A stretch of 64,000 nt of DNA from Forficula auricularia (GCA_024734495.1 JALMQS010000153.1:6535294-6599293); one strand, 5' to 3'. Counted from the first letter of the stretch, positions 1 to 11,383 are shown. Notes: a model not told the origin generated them from the sequence alone. Made by a program: numbers and translations.

Positions 1-385
1 ATAACATCACTAAAAGAGAAAAATAAAAATAATTTTAAAGAAAAAATAAAACCGACTTCAAAAAATTAAATGCAACAAATAAAATACACTAAAAGGTATA
101 AAATAATTATTATCTTATTTAGTTACAACTAAACGACGAAATATTATCATGAAATTACTTTTTGAAGTTGGTGCCAAACATTCTTTTATGAATCCCACTC
201 GACGGATCTTACTTGTACGTTTGGCGGGTACGCTCGCTTATAGGTATGGTTTGTTTGGTACCGACTTCAAGAAGTAATTTCATGTTAATATTTCATCGTT
301 TAGTTGTAACTAAATAAGATAATAATTATTTTATACCTTTTAGTAGTATTTTATTTGTTGCATTTAAATTTGAAGTCGGTTTTTT
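1..385. repeat. GAAGTCGG foldback element (copy 1, cut by window edge)
   Basis: A near-perfect palindrome runs from ACCGACTTC (about 51) to GAAGTCGGT (about 380). Each arm is about 150 bp and the centre carries the stretch read as CGAGCGTACCCGCC on one strand. The arms include TAGTTACAACTAAACGACGA and its inverse. The flank 1-50 (ATAACATCACTAAAAGAG) matches the flanks of other copies. No coding capacity is seen. Family copies are at 22.8, 28.1, 38.4, 43.3, 44.1, 54.5, 57.4, 58.1, 58.8 and 59.7 kb. Confidence 0.85.
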
Positions 386-534
386 TATTTTTTCTTAAAA
401 ATATTTTTTATGTTTTTATTTCAGATCCTATACGATGATATTCCTATTTATTTTTTTATAATGTTTATCAATATGAACGAATGTAATGGTGTACGAGTAT
501 AAACAAATGTAGAAAGGTAGAAATGCAAAAACTG

Positions 535-655
535 GGTGCGGGTTGTGGTGGATATGGGAGGTGCAGGAGGTGGAGGTGCAGTTGTGGGGAATCCGGGGGT
601 GCAGTGGTGGGGGCGAGGTGCGTGGTTTCGGGGGAGGGGGGTCCAAGGGGCGTGT
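535..655. repeat. G-rich low-complexity block, repeated inverted at 31.4 kb
   Basis: This is a very G-rich stretch with repeated GGAGGTG and GGTGGGGG words. Its reverse complement resembles 31408-31510, including the words GGTGCAGGAGGTGG and GATCCGGGGG. It is one of few GC-rich blocks outside exons. The peptides that can be read through it are proline or glycine runs and are not taken as genes. Confidence 0.5.
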
Positions 656-663
656 ACTATATA

Positions 664-1887
664 CCAGGCATATAAGTTTAAAACGGTGCTTTTTTTATAA
701 TAATAAAAAAAAACATTTTTTTTTCATAGAAAACAAAATCAAATTTAATCAAAGTATTGGCCCTCACTAGTTACACATTTTTGGCATCTCTTGGGGAATT
801 TGTGGATACCATGCCAAAAAATTCCTTCTCTTTCGAGGGAAACTACTCATCAAGCCATTTTCGGACATTTTCGTAAGAATCGAAGTGCTGCTCAACGAGC
901 GCCTGGCCCATCGACAAAAAAGGTGGTAGTCAGAAGGGGCCAGGTCTGGTGAATAAGCAGCATGGGATACCACCTCCCAGTTAAGTCTCTCCAAGTAGTT
1001 TCGGACTATTGTTCACGTGTGCGATGGCGCTTTGTTGTGGAAGAAAATCAGCTTGTCATGTCTTTGCTGAAAATCCGGTCTTCTCTCACGCAGAGCACGG
1101 TGCAATTTGATCAGTTGTTGGTGGTAGCAGGTGGCATTGACATTTTCACCAGCTTTCAACAACTCATAGTAGACGATACCATTCTGATCCCACCAAAGGC
1201 ACAGCATCGTCTTCCTTCCGAAGCGATTTGGTCTCGGGGATAGATGTTGATGGTTGGCTGGGATCAACCTACGATTTCTTGCGTTTAATTCTCATAATAT
1301 ATCCACTTTTCATCCCCAGTCACAATCCGATGCAGGAACGACTTTTTTCTGTCTATCGTTCAATTCATGCGACACCCATTTTCCAATCTTTTTGAAACTT
1401 TCCCATGGCTCGTATGCGCATGGAAATGGTTGGTTGAGTAACACCCAATTGCTCGGCAAGCATTTTTTCCGATTAGGCCAAAAGAGACTGTAATTGATGG
1501 TCTTCAACGTTCCTGGGTGGATTTTCACGCTTCTTGTCGCTCAGGTCAAAATTGCCGTGTTTGAACCGATGAAACCAATCTCTGCACGTTATTTCCGATA
1601 AAGCACTGTCGTTATAGGCCTCCACAAGCATTCGATGCGATTCGGCAACCGATTTTTTTCAAATTAAATCAGAATAGTAGAGCTTCCCGCATATTCTTTT
1701 TTTCTGACAAGAAACTAGACATGATTACCAAAGGATGTTGTTGTATGAAATTGCTTGTGATATTCACTGATTAATGTTTACAAATGTCAAACTCATAAAA
1801 AGAGGTTATAACATGTCGGTAAAGTAGCTTAAAATGCTCACTGACGCATACTATGAGAAATGCACGGTTTTAAACTTATACACCTGG
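664..1887 (-). mobile_element. Degenerate mariner element, mauritiana-like
   Basis: Terminal inverted repeats of about 26 bp start CCAGGCATATAAGTTTAAAA on the left and CCAGGTGTATAAGTTTAAAA on the right (reverse complement), flanked by TA on both sides (662-663, 1888-1889). The length is 1224 bp, normal for mariner. CCAGGTGTA at the ends is typical of the mauritiana subfamily. The interior encodes a broken transposase on the minus strand. It sits next to a repeated GC hairpin (1908-1945). Confidence 0.92.
767..1745 (-). pseudogene. Mariner transposase pseudogene
   Basis: Transposase pieces lie in different minus-strand frames. An N-terminal helix-turn-helix part is near 1535-1660 (SALSEITCRDWFHRFKHGNF), then the linker motif WVSHELNDRQ (about 1360-1385). 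The first catalytic aspartate is in TGDEKW (about 1295-1312), and a LWWDQNGIVYYELLKAGENV segment is at about 1120-1195. The C-terminal YSPDLAPSDYHLF carries the third aspartate (about 905-960). The second catalytic aspartate is lost: the expected HDNAPSHT reads HNKAPSHT at about 1016-1040. Frameshifts and stops separate the parts. It cannot make active enzyme. Confidence 0.9.
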
Positions 1888-1904
1888 TATATTTGTATTT
1901 TTTT

Positions 1905-1950
1905 AATTTGGTTACCGTGCATTGCTCGGTGGCTCCAGGTACTATATATA
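1905..1950 (-). repeat. ACCGAGC hairpin repeat motif
   Basis: On the minus strand the text reads GTACCTGGAGCCACCGAGC, followed by a small loop and a GCACGGTAA arm. The same motif is at 30645-30675 and 36408-36440 (+). The shared hairpin suggests the structured end of one transposon family, into which or beside which the mariner inserted. Confidence 0.5.
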
Positions 1951-2215
1951 TTATATATGTGCGTGTGTGTTAGCCCCCCCCCCCCTAGGACAAAATCCTG
2001 GCTGCGCCTCTTATCAGAAACGAACTATCAGGCTAATTGACCATCCCTAGAATTGGAAACATGTAAATGTATTTTATGTTTCATTATTTTATCCACTAAT
2101 CTACCCTCCTAAAACAGTTTTAATAATAATAGTCTCTCATGGTAGATAATATCGTAATATTGATTTTTCACGTTAACATAAAATAAATAAATAGAATCCA
2201 GCCTCTAATTACTTA

Positions 2216-2849
2216 CACTGTTCGACAAAAAATTTCCCCCGTAAACCTAACAATGGATTCCAGTAGGGTTTTCTACCCTGATTATCATGCAATTGCATCA
2301 TTTTTTACAACAGTTCAGAGTTTGGAGATATTATCGGTCAAAATGACGAAAAAGTCCATTTTGACCTATTTTCGACTCCCATTAAATATTAAACAGCAAA
2401 ATTTGAAATCAAAATAATTTTTTAAAAAACAGCTTCCTCTTTGATTTTCAAATTACCAATTGTTTTTAGCTCAATTATAACTCGAGTTATAGCTTAAAAA
2501 CTAAAACTACGTGATTATAAAGGATAAAAAACATAGATGAAAACATAACGTCTTAGATTTTTAGTTATAACTCGAGTTCTAATTGAGCTAAAAACAAGTG
2601 GAAATTTGAAAATCAAAGAGGGAGCTATTTTCTATTATGTCAACAAAATATTTTGATTTCAAATATTGCTGTTTAATATTTAATGGGACTCGAAAATAGG
2701 TCAAAATGGCCTTTTTCGTCATTTTGACCGATAATATCTCCAAACTCTGAACTGTTGTAAAAAATCTGGAAAATGCATTGTTAATCAGAATAAAAAAACT
2801 TCTGGAATCCATTTTTAGGTTTACGGATACAAATTTTTGTCGACCAGTG
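2216..2849. mobile_element. Foldback element with CACTG-type TIR
   Basis: The left end CACTGTTCGACAAAAA and the right end, whose reverse complement is CACTGGTCGACAAAAA, delimit a 634-bp foldback. Arms of about 290 bp pair with a few mismatches and meet near 2540. The reading frame seen on the minus strand (2588-2869) is a frame of the arm. A right-arm fragment of the same family is at 5993-6140. Confidence 0.85.
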
Positions 2850-2894
2850 ATATTTTTCAAAATTGCCACTCTAGGCTAAAAGCTTTTTCTTTCA

Positions 2895-3125
2895 ATGATT
2901 TTTTAAGCTATTGCATAGCTTTTATCGCGGGCTTTGAGCGCGGCGACCGAATCGAGAAATTCCGTAACGAAAATAACCTAACAATCCCCTCCAAGTGGCC
3001 AGCCGAAAGCCAGCGGAATCGCTCGACTCTTGGCGGAGAGGCGGCTCGAGCGGGGGAGATGTCCCTCCCCGCCGCCGCCCACCACTCCTACACGAGACTC
3101 GAGCGACTCGACTGACAGCCGACCG
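2895..3125 (+). repeat. Partial copy of AGCTATTGCATAGC repeat
   Basis: It starts TTAAGCTATTGCATAGC and shares about 90 bp with 3540-3630 and 14370-14460 (GCGCGGCGACCGAATC, AAATTCCGTAACGAAAAT). It then diverges into a GC-rich stretch with the dyad CGGCTCGAGCGGG. The 92-residue frame across it is not supported as a gene, because other copies break it. Confidence 0.6.
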
Positions 3126-3537
3126 GCGGATTTAAGAGGTGGGGAGGGGGCTTTCAAAGGATCTCATTATGGAGGGGATTTTGAAATTAAAGGGGGGGGG
3201 TTTCTTTTACAAAATTATAATTTATTAATTATCTTATTTTTTTACAATACATTTAAATTATAAAATACAATTAAACTATAATAGTAAATAATATAAATGA
3301 ATAATAAATAATTTTCTGGAGACGAACAGTGGACAGCCGGTACATCTTTAAAAGAAAAAATATATTTTAAATTGCATTTTAAAGTAAAAAACGCGGAATA
3401 TAGAATATTTTTTTTTATTAACATTTATTTTAAATTTTTTTCAGACGGACATGAGACAACACCGTGGGATTATTATTATTATTTGTATTTCCCATGCATT
3501 ATGCTATTCAAATAAATAGGATTAAACAAAAATAATT

Positions 3538-3890
3538 ATTAAGCTATTGCATAGCTTTTATCGCGGGCTTTGAGCGCGGCGACCGAATCAAGAAATTCCG
3601 TAACGAAAATAAACCTAACACCCCCACTCCGACCGGCACAGCGGTGCGGCGTTGAAAGCCGTGCATCGTCTAACGTCGTTTCAGTTCGGCAGACTTCGGC
3701 ACGGTGTTTGTGTGCGTGCGACTAGACGTATGCGTGTAGACTGTACGAAGCTCGCACGGATCGAGACGAGCTGTTCCGAAATCGGACGAATACGTAAGCA
3801 GCTGTTTGTGAAAAAATATTGCATAAATATTATAATTGCATAAGTTGATAAAAAATGCTATGCAATAGCTTTACCGCGGCAGTCCCCGAG
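3538..3890. mobile_element. AGCTATTGCATAGC inverted-terminus element
   Basis: It begins TTAAGCTATTGCATAGC and ends with the inverse (GCTATGCAATAGCTTTA, 3857-3873) followed by CCGCGG. So it has short inverted termini around a GC-richer interior of about 300 bp. The interior (GTGCATCGTCTAACGTCGTT and onward) recurs at 14485-14645. It is non-autonomous and its superfamily is unknown. Confidence 0.6.
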
Positions 3891-4200
3891 TGCCACACAT
3901 CTATTTTTAATTTAATGCAAGCTAAAAATATATTACGTGTCCTGGAGTCAAGTAAAATTTGTCCGCCACCTTGCTTTTATTTAGTTATTTATTTGTTTAT
4001 ATAGATTTAAAAAATTTTATTAATTGTTTTATATTTTTCTAAAATTCGGGACACAATTTTGACTTTTTCATTCGCAAAATTTTAGATAAAGAGCGTTTGC
4101 CATTTTCATAAAATTCTGTTAAAATTTAACTAAGTCATGTCTAAATAAACTGACAAGTGTGGCCATCACTTGACTTTACCATACAACCTGGCTCTTCGCT
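3891..4200. other. Intergenic AT-rich stretch
   Basis: No gene was found. At 4155-4200 it contains the repeated boundary phrase TTGACTTTACCATACAACCT, which also ends repeats near 7.4, 7.5, 48.5 and 63.9 kb. Confidence 0.5.
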
Positions 4201-4203
4201 TAT

Positions 4204-4282
4204 ATTTAATACTAGCTTCAAGGCCCGCCTTCGGCGGGCCTTTTGCTTAGCGGGGGCTTCGCCCCTGGACCCCCACGTGGCT
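4204..4282. repeat. GC-rich double hairpin, likely transposon terminus
   Basis: A perfect hairpin GGCCCGCC-TTC-GGCGGGCC is followed at once by a second one, GGGGGCTTCGCCCC. A diverged copy is at 54287-54350. This looks like the structured end of a mobile family rather than a terminator, since it lies in eukaryotic intergenic DNA and recurs. Confidence 0.5.
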
Positions 4283-4470
4283 GCTTTATTGATGTTTTAT
4301 TAGTTACAGAGAATAAATATAATTGTTTTATTATAAAGTCTTAAATAGATATAATTTGAGATTCTATTTAACTGCAATATACACTCATAACAAATAAGAT
4401 GAAACAAATATTTAAAATGTATTAAAAATCCACTTGTTATCATTAAGGGGAAAATAAAAAAGTTATATTA

Positions 4471-4878
4471 TACAGGGTGATTCACGGTCGATGGCACATT
4501 AGACGTTTATGGAAATCGGAACGCAGGATTTTTCTGAAAATTTAGCACCTCACATTTTTTTACCTGTTCTATCGATCTAAAATATTTTCAGCATAACGAC
4601 GTTTCGGCTTCGAAGATAGAGATAGGTATAGGACAATATTAACAAAAAAGTATTTTTATAAAAGGGCGGTTCTAAAAACGTGAAAATATACGGGGTGTTC
4701 CATTTAAAAAAATAAAGTTGCTACGACTTTTCGATAGAAGCCGAAACGTCGCAATGCTAAAAATATTTTAGATCGATAGAACAGGTAAGAAAATGTAAGG
4801 TGGTAAATTTTCAGAAAAATCCTGCGTTCCGTTTTCCATAAACGTCTAACGTGCCATCGACCGTGAATCACCCTGTAT
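4471..4878. mobile_element. Foldback MITE with TACAGGGTGATTCACGG termini
   Basis: The left TIR TACAGGGTGATTCACGGTCG and its inverse at 4858-4877 bound a 407-bp element. The arms are about 150 bp. Bases 4696-4706 (GGGGTGTTCC) are a second internal end-like motif. The 78-residue frame on the minus strand is an arm frame. Confidence 0.85.
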
Positions 4879-4977
4879 GTAGGTATTATTATAGATAAGA
4901 AGACTTGAAAATTACAATTATTATTCATTTTGCTAGACACAAAAGTATATACAATCTATTTATAAAAAATTCTCTTA

Positions 4978-5510
4978 TTCTCAAGCTTGAGTTGTTTATC
5001 ATAAAAGAATTTAGTCTTATTGATTTTAAGTCGATTCTTCCACGTTTTCAGTAGAGCTTGCCATTAATAGTCAAAACATCAAAAATGGAATGCAATAAGG
5101 TTATTCCTCTAGTATTAGATAAGAATCGATCGATATTTTTGATTTTAAGTCGATTCCTCCATGTCTTCAGCAATGGTTACCAATAATAATCGAAGGGTCA
5201 AAAATCTAATGTAGAATTGTTATTCCTCAAGTATTAGATAATAATCGATTGCTATTTTTGATTTTAAGTCGACTCCTCCATGTCTTCACTAATGGCTACC
5301 AATAAAAAGCGAAACGTCAAAAATCGAATGTAGAATGGTTATTCCTCGACTGTTAAATGAGAATCGATCATTATTTTTGAATTAAAGTCAACATGAACTT
5401 CAAATTGAAAGTGATATCTGATTAATAATAAAGAAATAAACATATTAATATTTCAAATGAATTTGGATAAAGTTTAGCAACGATCCGTTGCAGTTTATTT
5501 TTTTAATTTT
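4978..5510. mobile_element. 119-bp-unit transposon, about 3 units
   Basis: It begins with the short dyad CTCAAGCTTGAG. About three degenerate units follow, each with GATTTTAAGTCGATTC and a run like CATGTCTTCAGCAATGG. It ends with the shared terminus, whose inverse reads GCAACGGATCGTTGCTAAAC (about 5475-5494). It is inverted relative to the copy at 21.2-21.7 kb, and the large copy is at 41.6-43.2 kb. Confidence 0.75.
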
Positions 5511-5639
5511 TGTTTTTAAATGTACTTTAAAAAAAATAGATAGTTTTTTAAATCTTTGTTGCATTATTAAATTCTTCTTCAACGATAATGTGGTTAGAAC
5601 TATTAAGAATAAATGACAACTCAAAAATCTGACAGGTAG

Positions 5640-5900
5640 GGCTGCCAACACATGGTTAGTTTGCTAGTTTAGTTCTTTTATTGTTTGGCAAGCTATGTTG
5701 GCTAAACAGATTTTGTTTTAGTTTTTCGTGAATTTTCCAATTTTCCGGGCAACTTTTCCGATTTTTTTTACGTATTAACCTGAATTGGACTATTACGAAC
5801 ATTTAAAAAAAAATTAGCCAAATCGGTCCAGGCATTTGAGAGATCTGCGCTTACGAAGGAAAAATTCATTTTTATTACATAGATTTAGCAAAATTATTCA
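5640..5900. other. No feature recognised
   Basis: AT-rich unique-looking DNA. I see no gene or clear repeat. Confidence 0.4.
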
Positions 5901-5904
5901 TAAT

Positions 5905-6140
5905 CATATAGGGGGGGGGGTTAGTTTTTGCATTTTTATAGTCTTCTGGGGTCTCGCTGATTATGTATACTAAATTTGGTTGAGTTTGCTCAAAGTTTGA
6001 CCGATAATATCTCAAAACTCTGACATGTTTTAAAAAATCGGGAAATTGCATGATAATCAGCGTAGAAAACTCTTCTGGAATCCATTGTTAAGTTTAGGAG
6101 AAGCAATTTTTGTTAAATTTTTGTCGAGCAGTGTTATCAA
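5905..6140. repeat. CTCAACC/TTTTGCATTTTTA repeat plus foldback arm fragment
   Basis: 5905-5990 is one copy of a dispersed repeat (TTAGTTTTTGCATTTTTATA, then TGATTATGTATAC, then TTTGGTTGAGTTTG). 5993-6140 matches the right arm of the 2216-2849 foldback, ending GTCGAGCAGTG. Confidence 0.7.
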
Positions 6141-6332
6141 CGATGATCCATAAGGCCATGTTAAAATATAGATAAATAATTCAATCTTTGTTTATAAATT
6201 TTTGGAAGCCATTTTCATAATTAATGGCTAAATCACACTATATTACAGAAAATATTTACACGGTAAGTAAAATTTAATAATTTTATCAGAGAAAACCAAA
6301 ACAAAAATCGAAATTGAAATTGTTGTTTTCAG

Positions 6333-6507
6333 AATGAGGAGGTGTCGATGCCTGCGCACCGGAAGTCCTCCTGGCTCCAAGGCACCGCCTTTCCTAACAG
6401 CCTGGCTCGGACCAACACTTTCGCATCCCTGCGAATCTTCCCATTCAATTCCTTCCAATGCTACACTCTCGCAAAACTATGAAAATAACAATGAACTCAT
6501 CGAGAAA
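6333..6507 (+). CDS. Gene 1, exon A (unknown protein)
   Basis: Candidate internal exon. The acceptor is TTGTTGTTTTCAG before 6333 and the donor is AAA|GTAAGA after 6507. It is open in the frame starting at 6334 (MRRCRCLRTG...), ending NYENNNELIEK in phase 0, which joins exon B without a frame break. The stretch is much richer in G+C than its flanks and is not repeated elsewhere in the window. It is proline- and serine-rich with no domain I recognise. An ATG lies one base inside the exon, so it could be the start, but an upstream exon is equally possible. The minus strand is also open across part of it, so confidence is moderate. Confidence 0.6.
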
Positions 6508-6742
6508 GTAAGACGAGAAAGTTTTTTTTTTTACATACTTTTATTTAAGATAGTTCTTTTACAAATGCAAAAATTCAAAAAGTCTTCGAAACTTAGAATA
6601 TTAATCATTAAAAGCATAATAAACACACTGGTAAAATTTGAAGACTATTTACCACAACAAACATGAAATAATTAGAATTAAAAATGAAATTTTTTTACAA
6701 ATGGATAACATGGGAAAGGGTGGGAAATTATCATTATTTTAT

Positions 6743-8129
6743 TTTTACTTTACCATACAGGGTATGTCCGGCACTGTAATCGTGCATGAAACGGCTGAAA
6801 CTATTTCGATTAAAAAATTGAGCTAAACCATGGCTTTTCGCTCTACTAAAAAGTCTCTAATAAGTGAACATCGAAAAAATATATTTTTCGAGATAATAAT
6901 TGTTTTATCAAAATGTCTGTTAAGCTAGTCCGGCGTTACCAAATTTGTGGTCCAGCTAGCTCAAAAACTAGTGTGAATATCGAAACCAAATTTCAGACGT
7001 AGTTTTAGTCCATTGAGATTAAGAGCTGATTAGATTTTGGTGCATATCGACGCAAAATTAAAGGAGGGTCAAGGGGGAGTTAAAAATTAAAAATCTAGGT
7101 CGTTTGAGCAAACTCAACCAAATTTTGTATACATAATCAATGGACCCCCAGAAGTCTAAAAATGCAAAATCTAACCACCCGAAATGGGGGGGGGGGCGGA
7201 GGGTCAAAAAATGAAAATCTTTGCCATTTACCAAACTCAACCAAATTTTGTATACATAATCAGTGGGTTCCAGGAGTCTAAAAATGCAAAAACTAACCCC
7301 CCCTACATGATTATAAATAATTTTATTAAATATTAAATATAAGTGAGGGGCCAGGTTGTATGGTATAGTCAAGTGGATGGCCACATCAGAACACGTCAGC
7401 TTATTTTTCTTTGAAGAACATTCATCATCTTGATGAAAAATTAATATTTCTTAGAATAATATATTCGGAATAACTTAAAAAGTGTTCTGATGTGGCCATC
7501 CACTTGACTTTACCATACAACCTCGCCCCTAAAATTATTTATAATCATGATAGGTGGTAGTTTTTGCATTTTTATACTTCTGGGGTCCCACACACCACAA
7601 AATTTGGTTGAGTTTGGTACAAGGGCCTATATTTTCATTTTTTGACCCTACACCCCCCCCCATTTTGGGAGGTTAGTTTTTGCATTTTTTGACTTCTGGG
7701 GGTCCACTGATTATGTCTACAAAATTTGGTTGAGTTTGCTCAAATGGCCTAGATTTTTCATTTTTAATCCCCCTTAATTTTGGTTCGATATGCACCAAAA
7801 TCTAATCAGCTCTTAATCTCATTGGACTAAAACTATGTGTGAAATTAGGTTTCGATATTCAAACTAGTTTTTGAGATAGCTCGTCCACAAAAATTTGGTA
7901 ACGCACAGCCTAACGGACAACCAGACAGACTAACTATAATGACGAAAATATAATGTTTTCGATGTTCACTTATTAGGGTTTTTTCTAGACCAAAATGCCA
8001 TGATTTCTTTAATTTTTTTAATCAAAATAGTTTCAGTCGTTTTTGAGATATTTCAAAAAAAAAAAAAAAAAAACACTTTTTTCATGCACGATTATAATAC
8101 TTGACCATACTCTGTATGGTAAAGTAAAA
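6743..8129. mobile_element. 1.4-kb foldback with TTTACTTTACCATAC termini
   Basis: Both ends read inward from TTTTTACTTTACCATACAG. The left arm (6743-7395) and right arm (7488-8129) pair over about 640 bp, with a centre of about 90 bp. Within the arms are GAGCAAACTCAACCAAATTT repeats and G or C homopolymers. A broken relative surrounds the LINE at 47.3 kb, and another piece is at the right edge (63870 onward). Confidence 0.85.
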
Positions 8130-8497
8130 AAAAAACATATTTGAGCGAATATTTTTACTGGGGGGGATAAAATATCAATGGCTTGGAAACGCTCCATTCA
8201 TAAATAGAAAGTAGTAGAGTAAAATGTACAGACACGTTAAAAAATCATAACCTAAAATTTTAGTTCCGTTCATATTTATAGAATGGTTACAAGGCTAAAA
8301 TTTTTTGTGTGGATTGTCGCGAAAGAACCTCCTTAAATTGGCTCCCCATTTGGGTAGAATCTTATAATCGAATTTTATTTATTATCAGGGTGGCCACTCA
8401 CCGAGAAAATCAGGAATAAGCCGGGAATTTCGATATATAACCGGGGAAAATGGAATTTTTTTTTAATTGTAATTACTCATCTTGTACAAAGATGTAT
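8130..8497. other. No feature recognised
   Basis: AT-rich intronic DNA of gene 1, with nothing assigned. Confidence 0.4.
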
Positions 8498-9415
8498 TTG
8501 TTGTAATTACCAGAGACGTGTGAAGTAATTAGAACCTGAGGGATTCTACGGTAACTGTGGGGCCGCGATCTGACGATGGATTCTTATAGTACTCACCAAA
8601 ATAAGACGAAAATGAAGAATACCATTTTTTGAGATTTCGATAAGTTTTCAAGGTATCAAACTTAAAAAAATACTGTTTTTGTATTTATTTTATTTTTCAA
8701 TTGTTTTTTATAGAAACCACGGAAACCGTAGTATCACGGGTTCCGTGTGGCGCCGTTATCTGATGACGGATTCTTTTAGAACTAGACAAAATAAGTCGGA
8801 AAGTAAAAATAAAATTTTAAACTACAAATTTGAAATCAAATTGAGTTTATCGACCGTGATGTTTCAAATTGTCTCAAGTGAGCGCCAATGGGCGTTGGGA
8901 ATTTTCACTTTTAGAACTTTCCATAGGTTCGGTTCTATTCATCATCTCGGTTCATTTAGATAACAAAATGGGTTCCCGAACAAACTTTGAAAGGTTCGGT
9001 TAAGAAATATTCAGTTCGGCTCGGTTTGGCTCGTATATCTTCATTTTGGGATGGTTTATAGGCGATTAGGTTGGCTATACAAGCTGAATATATATCTTAA
9101 CCGAACCGGCAACGACTTTTACATATTCGCATTTTTTGGGCATTTAATAATTATTTTTTAATTAATATTCATTTTCTAAAAGAATCCGTCGTCAGTAGCT
9201 ACGGTTTCCGTGGTTTCTATAAAAAAACAATTGAAAAATAAAATAAAATAATACAAAAAACAGTATTTTTTTAAACTCAATATTTTGAAAACTAAGCGAA
9301 ATCTCAAAAAATGGTATTCTTCATTTTCGTCTTAATTTGGTGAGTACTATAAGAATCCATCGTCAGATCGCGGTAACACAGTTACCGTAGAATTGCCAGA
9401 ACCTGTATTAAATTA
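8498..9415. mobile_element. Foldback element, arms about 230 bp
   Basis: 8530-8735 (TTCTACGGTAACTGTG, GATCTGACGATGGATTC, GAAACCACGGAAACCG) is inverted at 9185-9395. The middle (8780-9170) is unpaired and contains GGTTCGGTT-like words. No transposase is present. The 94-residue frame at 8679-8963 spans arm and centre and is not supported. Confidence 0.8.
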
Positions 9416-9423
9416 ACTCAACA

Positions 9424-9572
9424 CGAGGGGTGAACCGCGACCTAAAATCGTGTACACCTTCTTCCACTTCCAATTCCACTTTTATTTCCAAGTAGAAGAC
9501 AATAGATTATCTAATGAATTCCAAATAATTCCAAAGACTGTATACCTAATTCCAATCGCGGTTCACCCCTCG
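9424..9572. mobile_element. 149-bp hAT-like MITE with 8-bp TSD
   Basis: The TIR is CGAGGGGTGAACCGCGA / TCGCGGTTCACCCCTCG. It is flanked by the identical 8-bp duplication ACTCAACA at 9416-9423 and 9573-9580, as expected for hAT-type insertion. Confidence 0.9.
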
Positions 9573-9733
9573 ACTCAACATAAGATTTATATTAACATTT
9601 TTCCCTTTTAATTCAGTCAACGACTGAGTTATAGAAAACATTGAAGAGGAGGGAATTTTTTTATGGAATGTGTTTGGGCTAGTTAGGAGGTAAAAATACT
9701 AAAAGTCCCCAGTCCTAGCTACAGGGCTTAGGG

Positions 9734-11122
9734 CGGGGCCGTCTTAAACTAGACTGGGGCCCTTGGGCACACAAGAATTTGGGGCCCTTTTGGAAAGTAA
9801 AAAAAGCGAATTATAATAACATTTTTTTACTAAGTATGACCATTTATTATAGGTAATCAAATACAGTATGATATAATATGTCATTAATGATATTAGAATG
9901 CTGCTGGTTTTTTGGTTACGATTACGATAACGGTTTCTTTCGGGATTTCTGTTGAGCAAAATCTTCTATTATATCCTTAAAGTCAATTTTTTGAAGGATA
10001 TCACTTTCTATGCACATAATTGACAAATTACTCAGTCGTTCTTGTAACATTGTTGTTCGCAATTCATTTTTTATTCTCTTAAGCTGCGAAAATGACCGCT
10101 CTCCACTACAATTGGTAACCATTAGGCAAAGGAATATTCTTGTAGCAATTTCTACGTTTGGAAAAGTTTCTTCCAATTTATCTGATTTTATTAGGTTATG
10201 TAAGGTTGAGATATTTAAATCCGCTGATTGCTTTGCTATGTTTTTTAAATATTGGCTTAAATGAAAACATTCTGTTTTGAGCTCATCTGCATTAATGTCT
10301 TCATGATAAAATTCTGCAAATTCTTTGCATTTTTTGGTCAACTCACCAGATTCGATTGTTGTTAACTGACAAAGAAAACTAAATCGACTATCAATTTCTT
10401 GGTATGCTGCCGAACGTTTTTTTAAATGTGTATTTAATGTGTCAATTATGGGAATGAAAGTATCTACACGAAACTTTTCCTTGCCTCTCAACTGTGCAGT
10501 CTCTGATGATCCTTCAAAAAAAGTGATGCGTGTGCTGCGAAGTTGACCGCATGTCAGCCAGCCGCAAATCATAAATGAATTAATTAAAAATACTAATCAA
10601 GGTCTGAAAAATATGAAATAGGTGTACAAATGCCTCGATGGAGGTTTTAATTGTTTTGGGTGAAAAAGAATACATTTAAAACAATTAGAAATTTTATAAT
10701 ATCAAAAAATAAGGACTCAATTTGTGGATATTCTTAGTAAGGGCAATTAATTAAAACAAAATTACTGGATAGGTTCTTAATAAGCAAACAAAGACTTCGA
10801 GGCTAGCGTACATCAAAAATAATATCTAATTAATAGGGAAAAAATTAATTAAAAAATGACATATTGTCCCTGGGAAATTTAAAATTTTATTTAGGAGATG
10901 CGATCACAGCATCAATAATTCAATTAAAAATATTAATTAAAATCTCTAATATATAAAATAGGTGTACAAATCAGTGATAAGATTACTGATTTGTGAAAAA
11001 AGTGTAATGTGCCCGACAAAAATGTTTTGAGAATAAATGTGTGAGAGAAATTGTCGGTCCTTCGGGGCCCCTGAGAATGGGGGCCCTGGGCACGGGCCCC
11101 GTGTGCCCTTATGGTGAAGATG
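9734..11122 (-). mobile_element. hAT element relic
   Basis: GC-rich ends face each other: left GGGGCCGTCTTAAACTAGAC then TGGGGCCC, right GGGGCCC then TGTGCCCTTATGG. A possible 8-bp duplication GCTTAGGG lies at 9726-9733 and 11123-11130, though the left end carries a few extra bases. It encodes a hAT transposase C-terminus on the minus strand. The length of about 1.4 kb implies that the N-terminal two thirds of the transposase are deleted. Confidence 0.8.
9922..10572 (-). pseudogene. hAT transposase C-terminal fragment (ZMYM1-like group)
   Basis: An uninterrupted 216-residue frame matches the C-terminal dimerisation region of hAT transposases of the group often annotated as zinc finger MYM-type protein 1-like. 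The diagnostic block is VEIATRIFLCLMVTNC SGERSFSQLKRIKNEL at residues about 138-170, followed by ERLSNLSIMCIESDIL and a lysine-rich end. The zinc finger and the catalytic aspartates of the N-terminal part are absent, so this is an inactive remnant. It lies in the first mapped intron of gene 1, antisense to it. An intact frame over 650 bp suggests recent insertion or recent deletion. Confidence 0.88.
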
Positions 11123-11383
11123 GCTTAGGGGTGGAAGGAGTAGAAATGTCTCTTTTTTGGTTTTTCACTTATATCTAAAAAACGGTGGATCGTAAGGAAA
11201 AAGTTACTCTTAGCAAAATAAAACCTTATAAAATTTACTACAAGATTGCTCCTATTTAATTTTTCTCTATTCCTTATTGTTTTTGAGAAAATAAACTAAA
11301 CTTAAATAAAAATCTGTAAATCATCATCATTATATGATAGATAATAATAATATATGTACCTATTGAATAATTTTTATTTTCAG

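Noticed and set aside
2837..3263. 92- and 77-codon GC-rich frames
   Set aside because: The first half is a dispersed repeat present twice more with broken frames; the rest is low-complexity DNA.
4204..4282. Rho-independent terminator
   Set aside because: Hairpin followed by TTTT looks like one, but the genome is eukaryotic and the structure recurs as a repeat.
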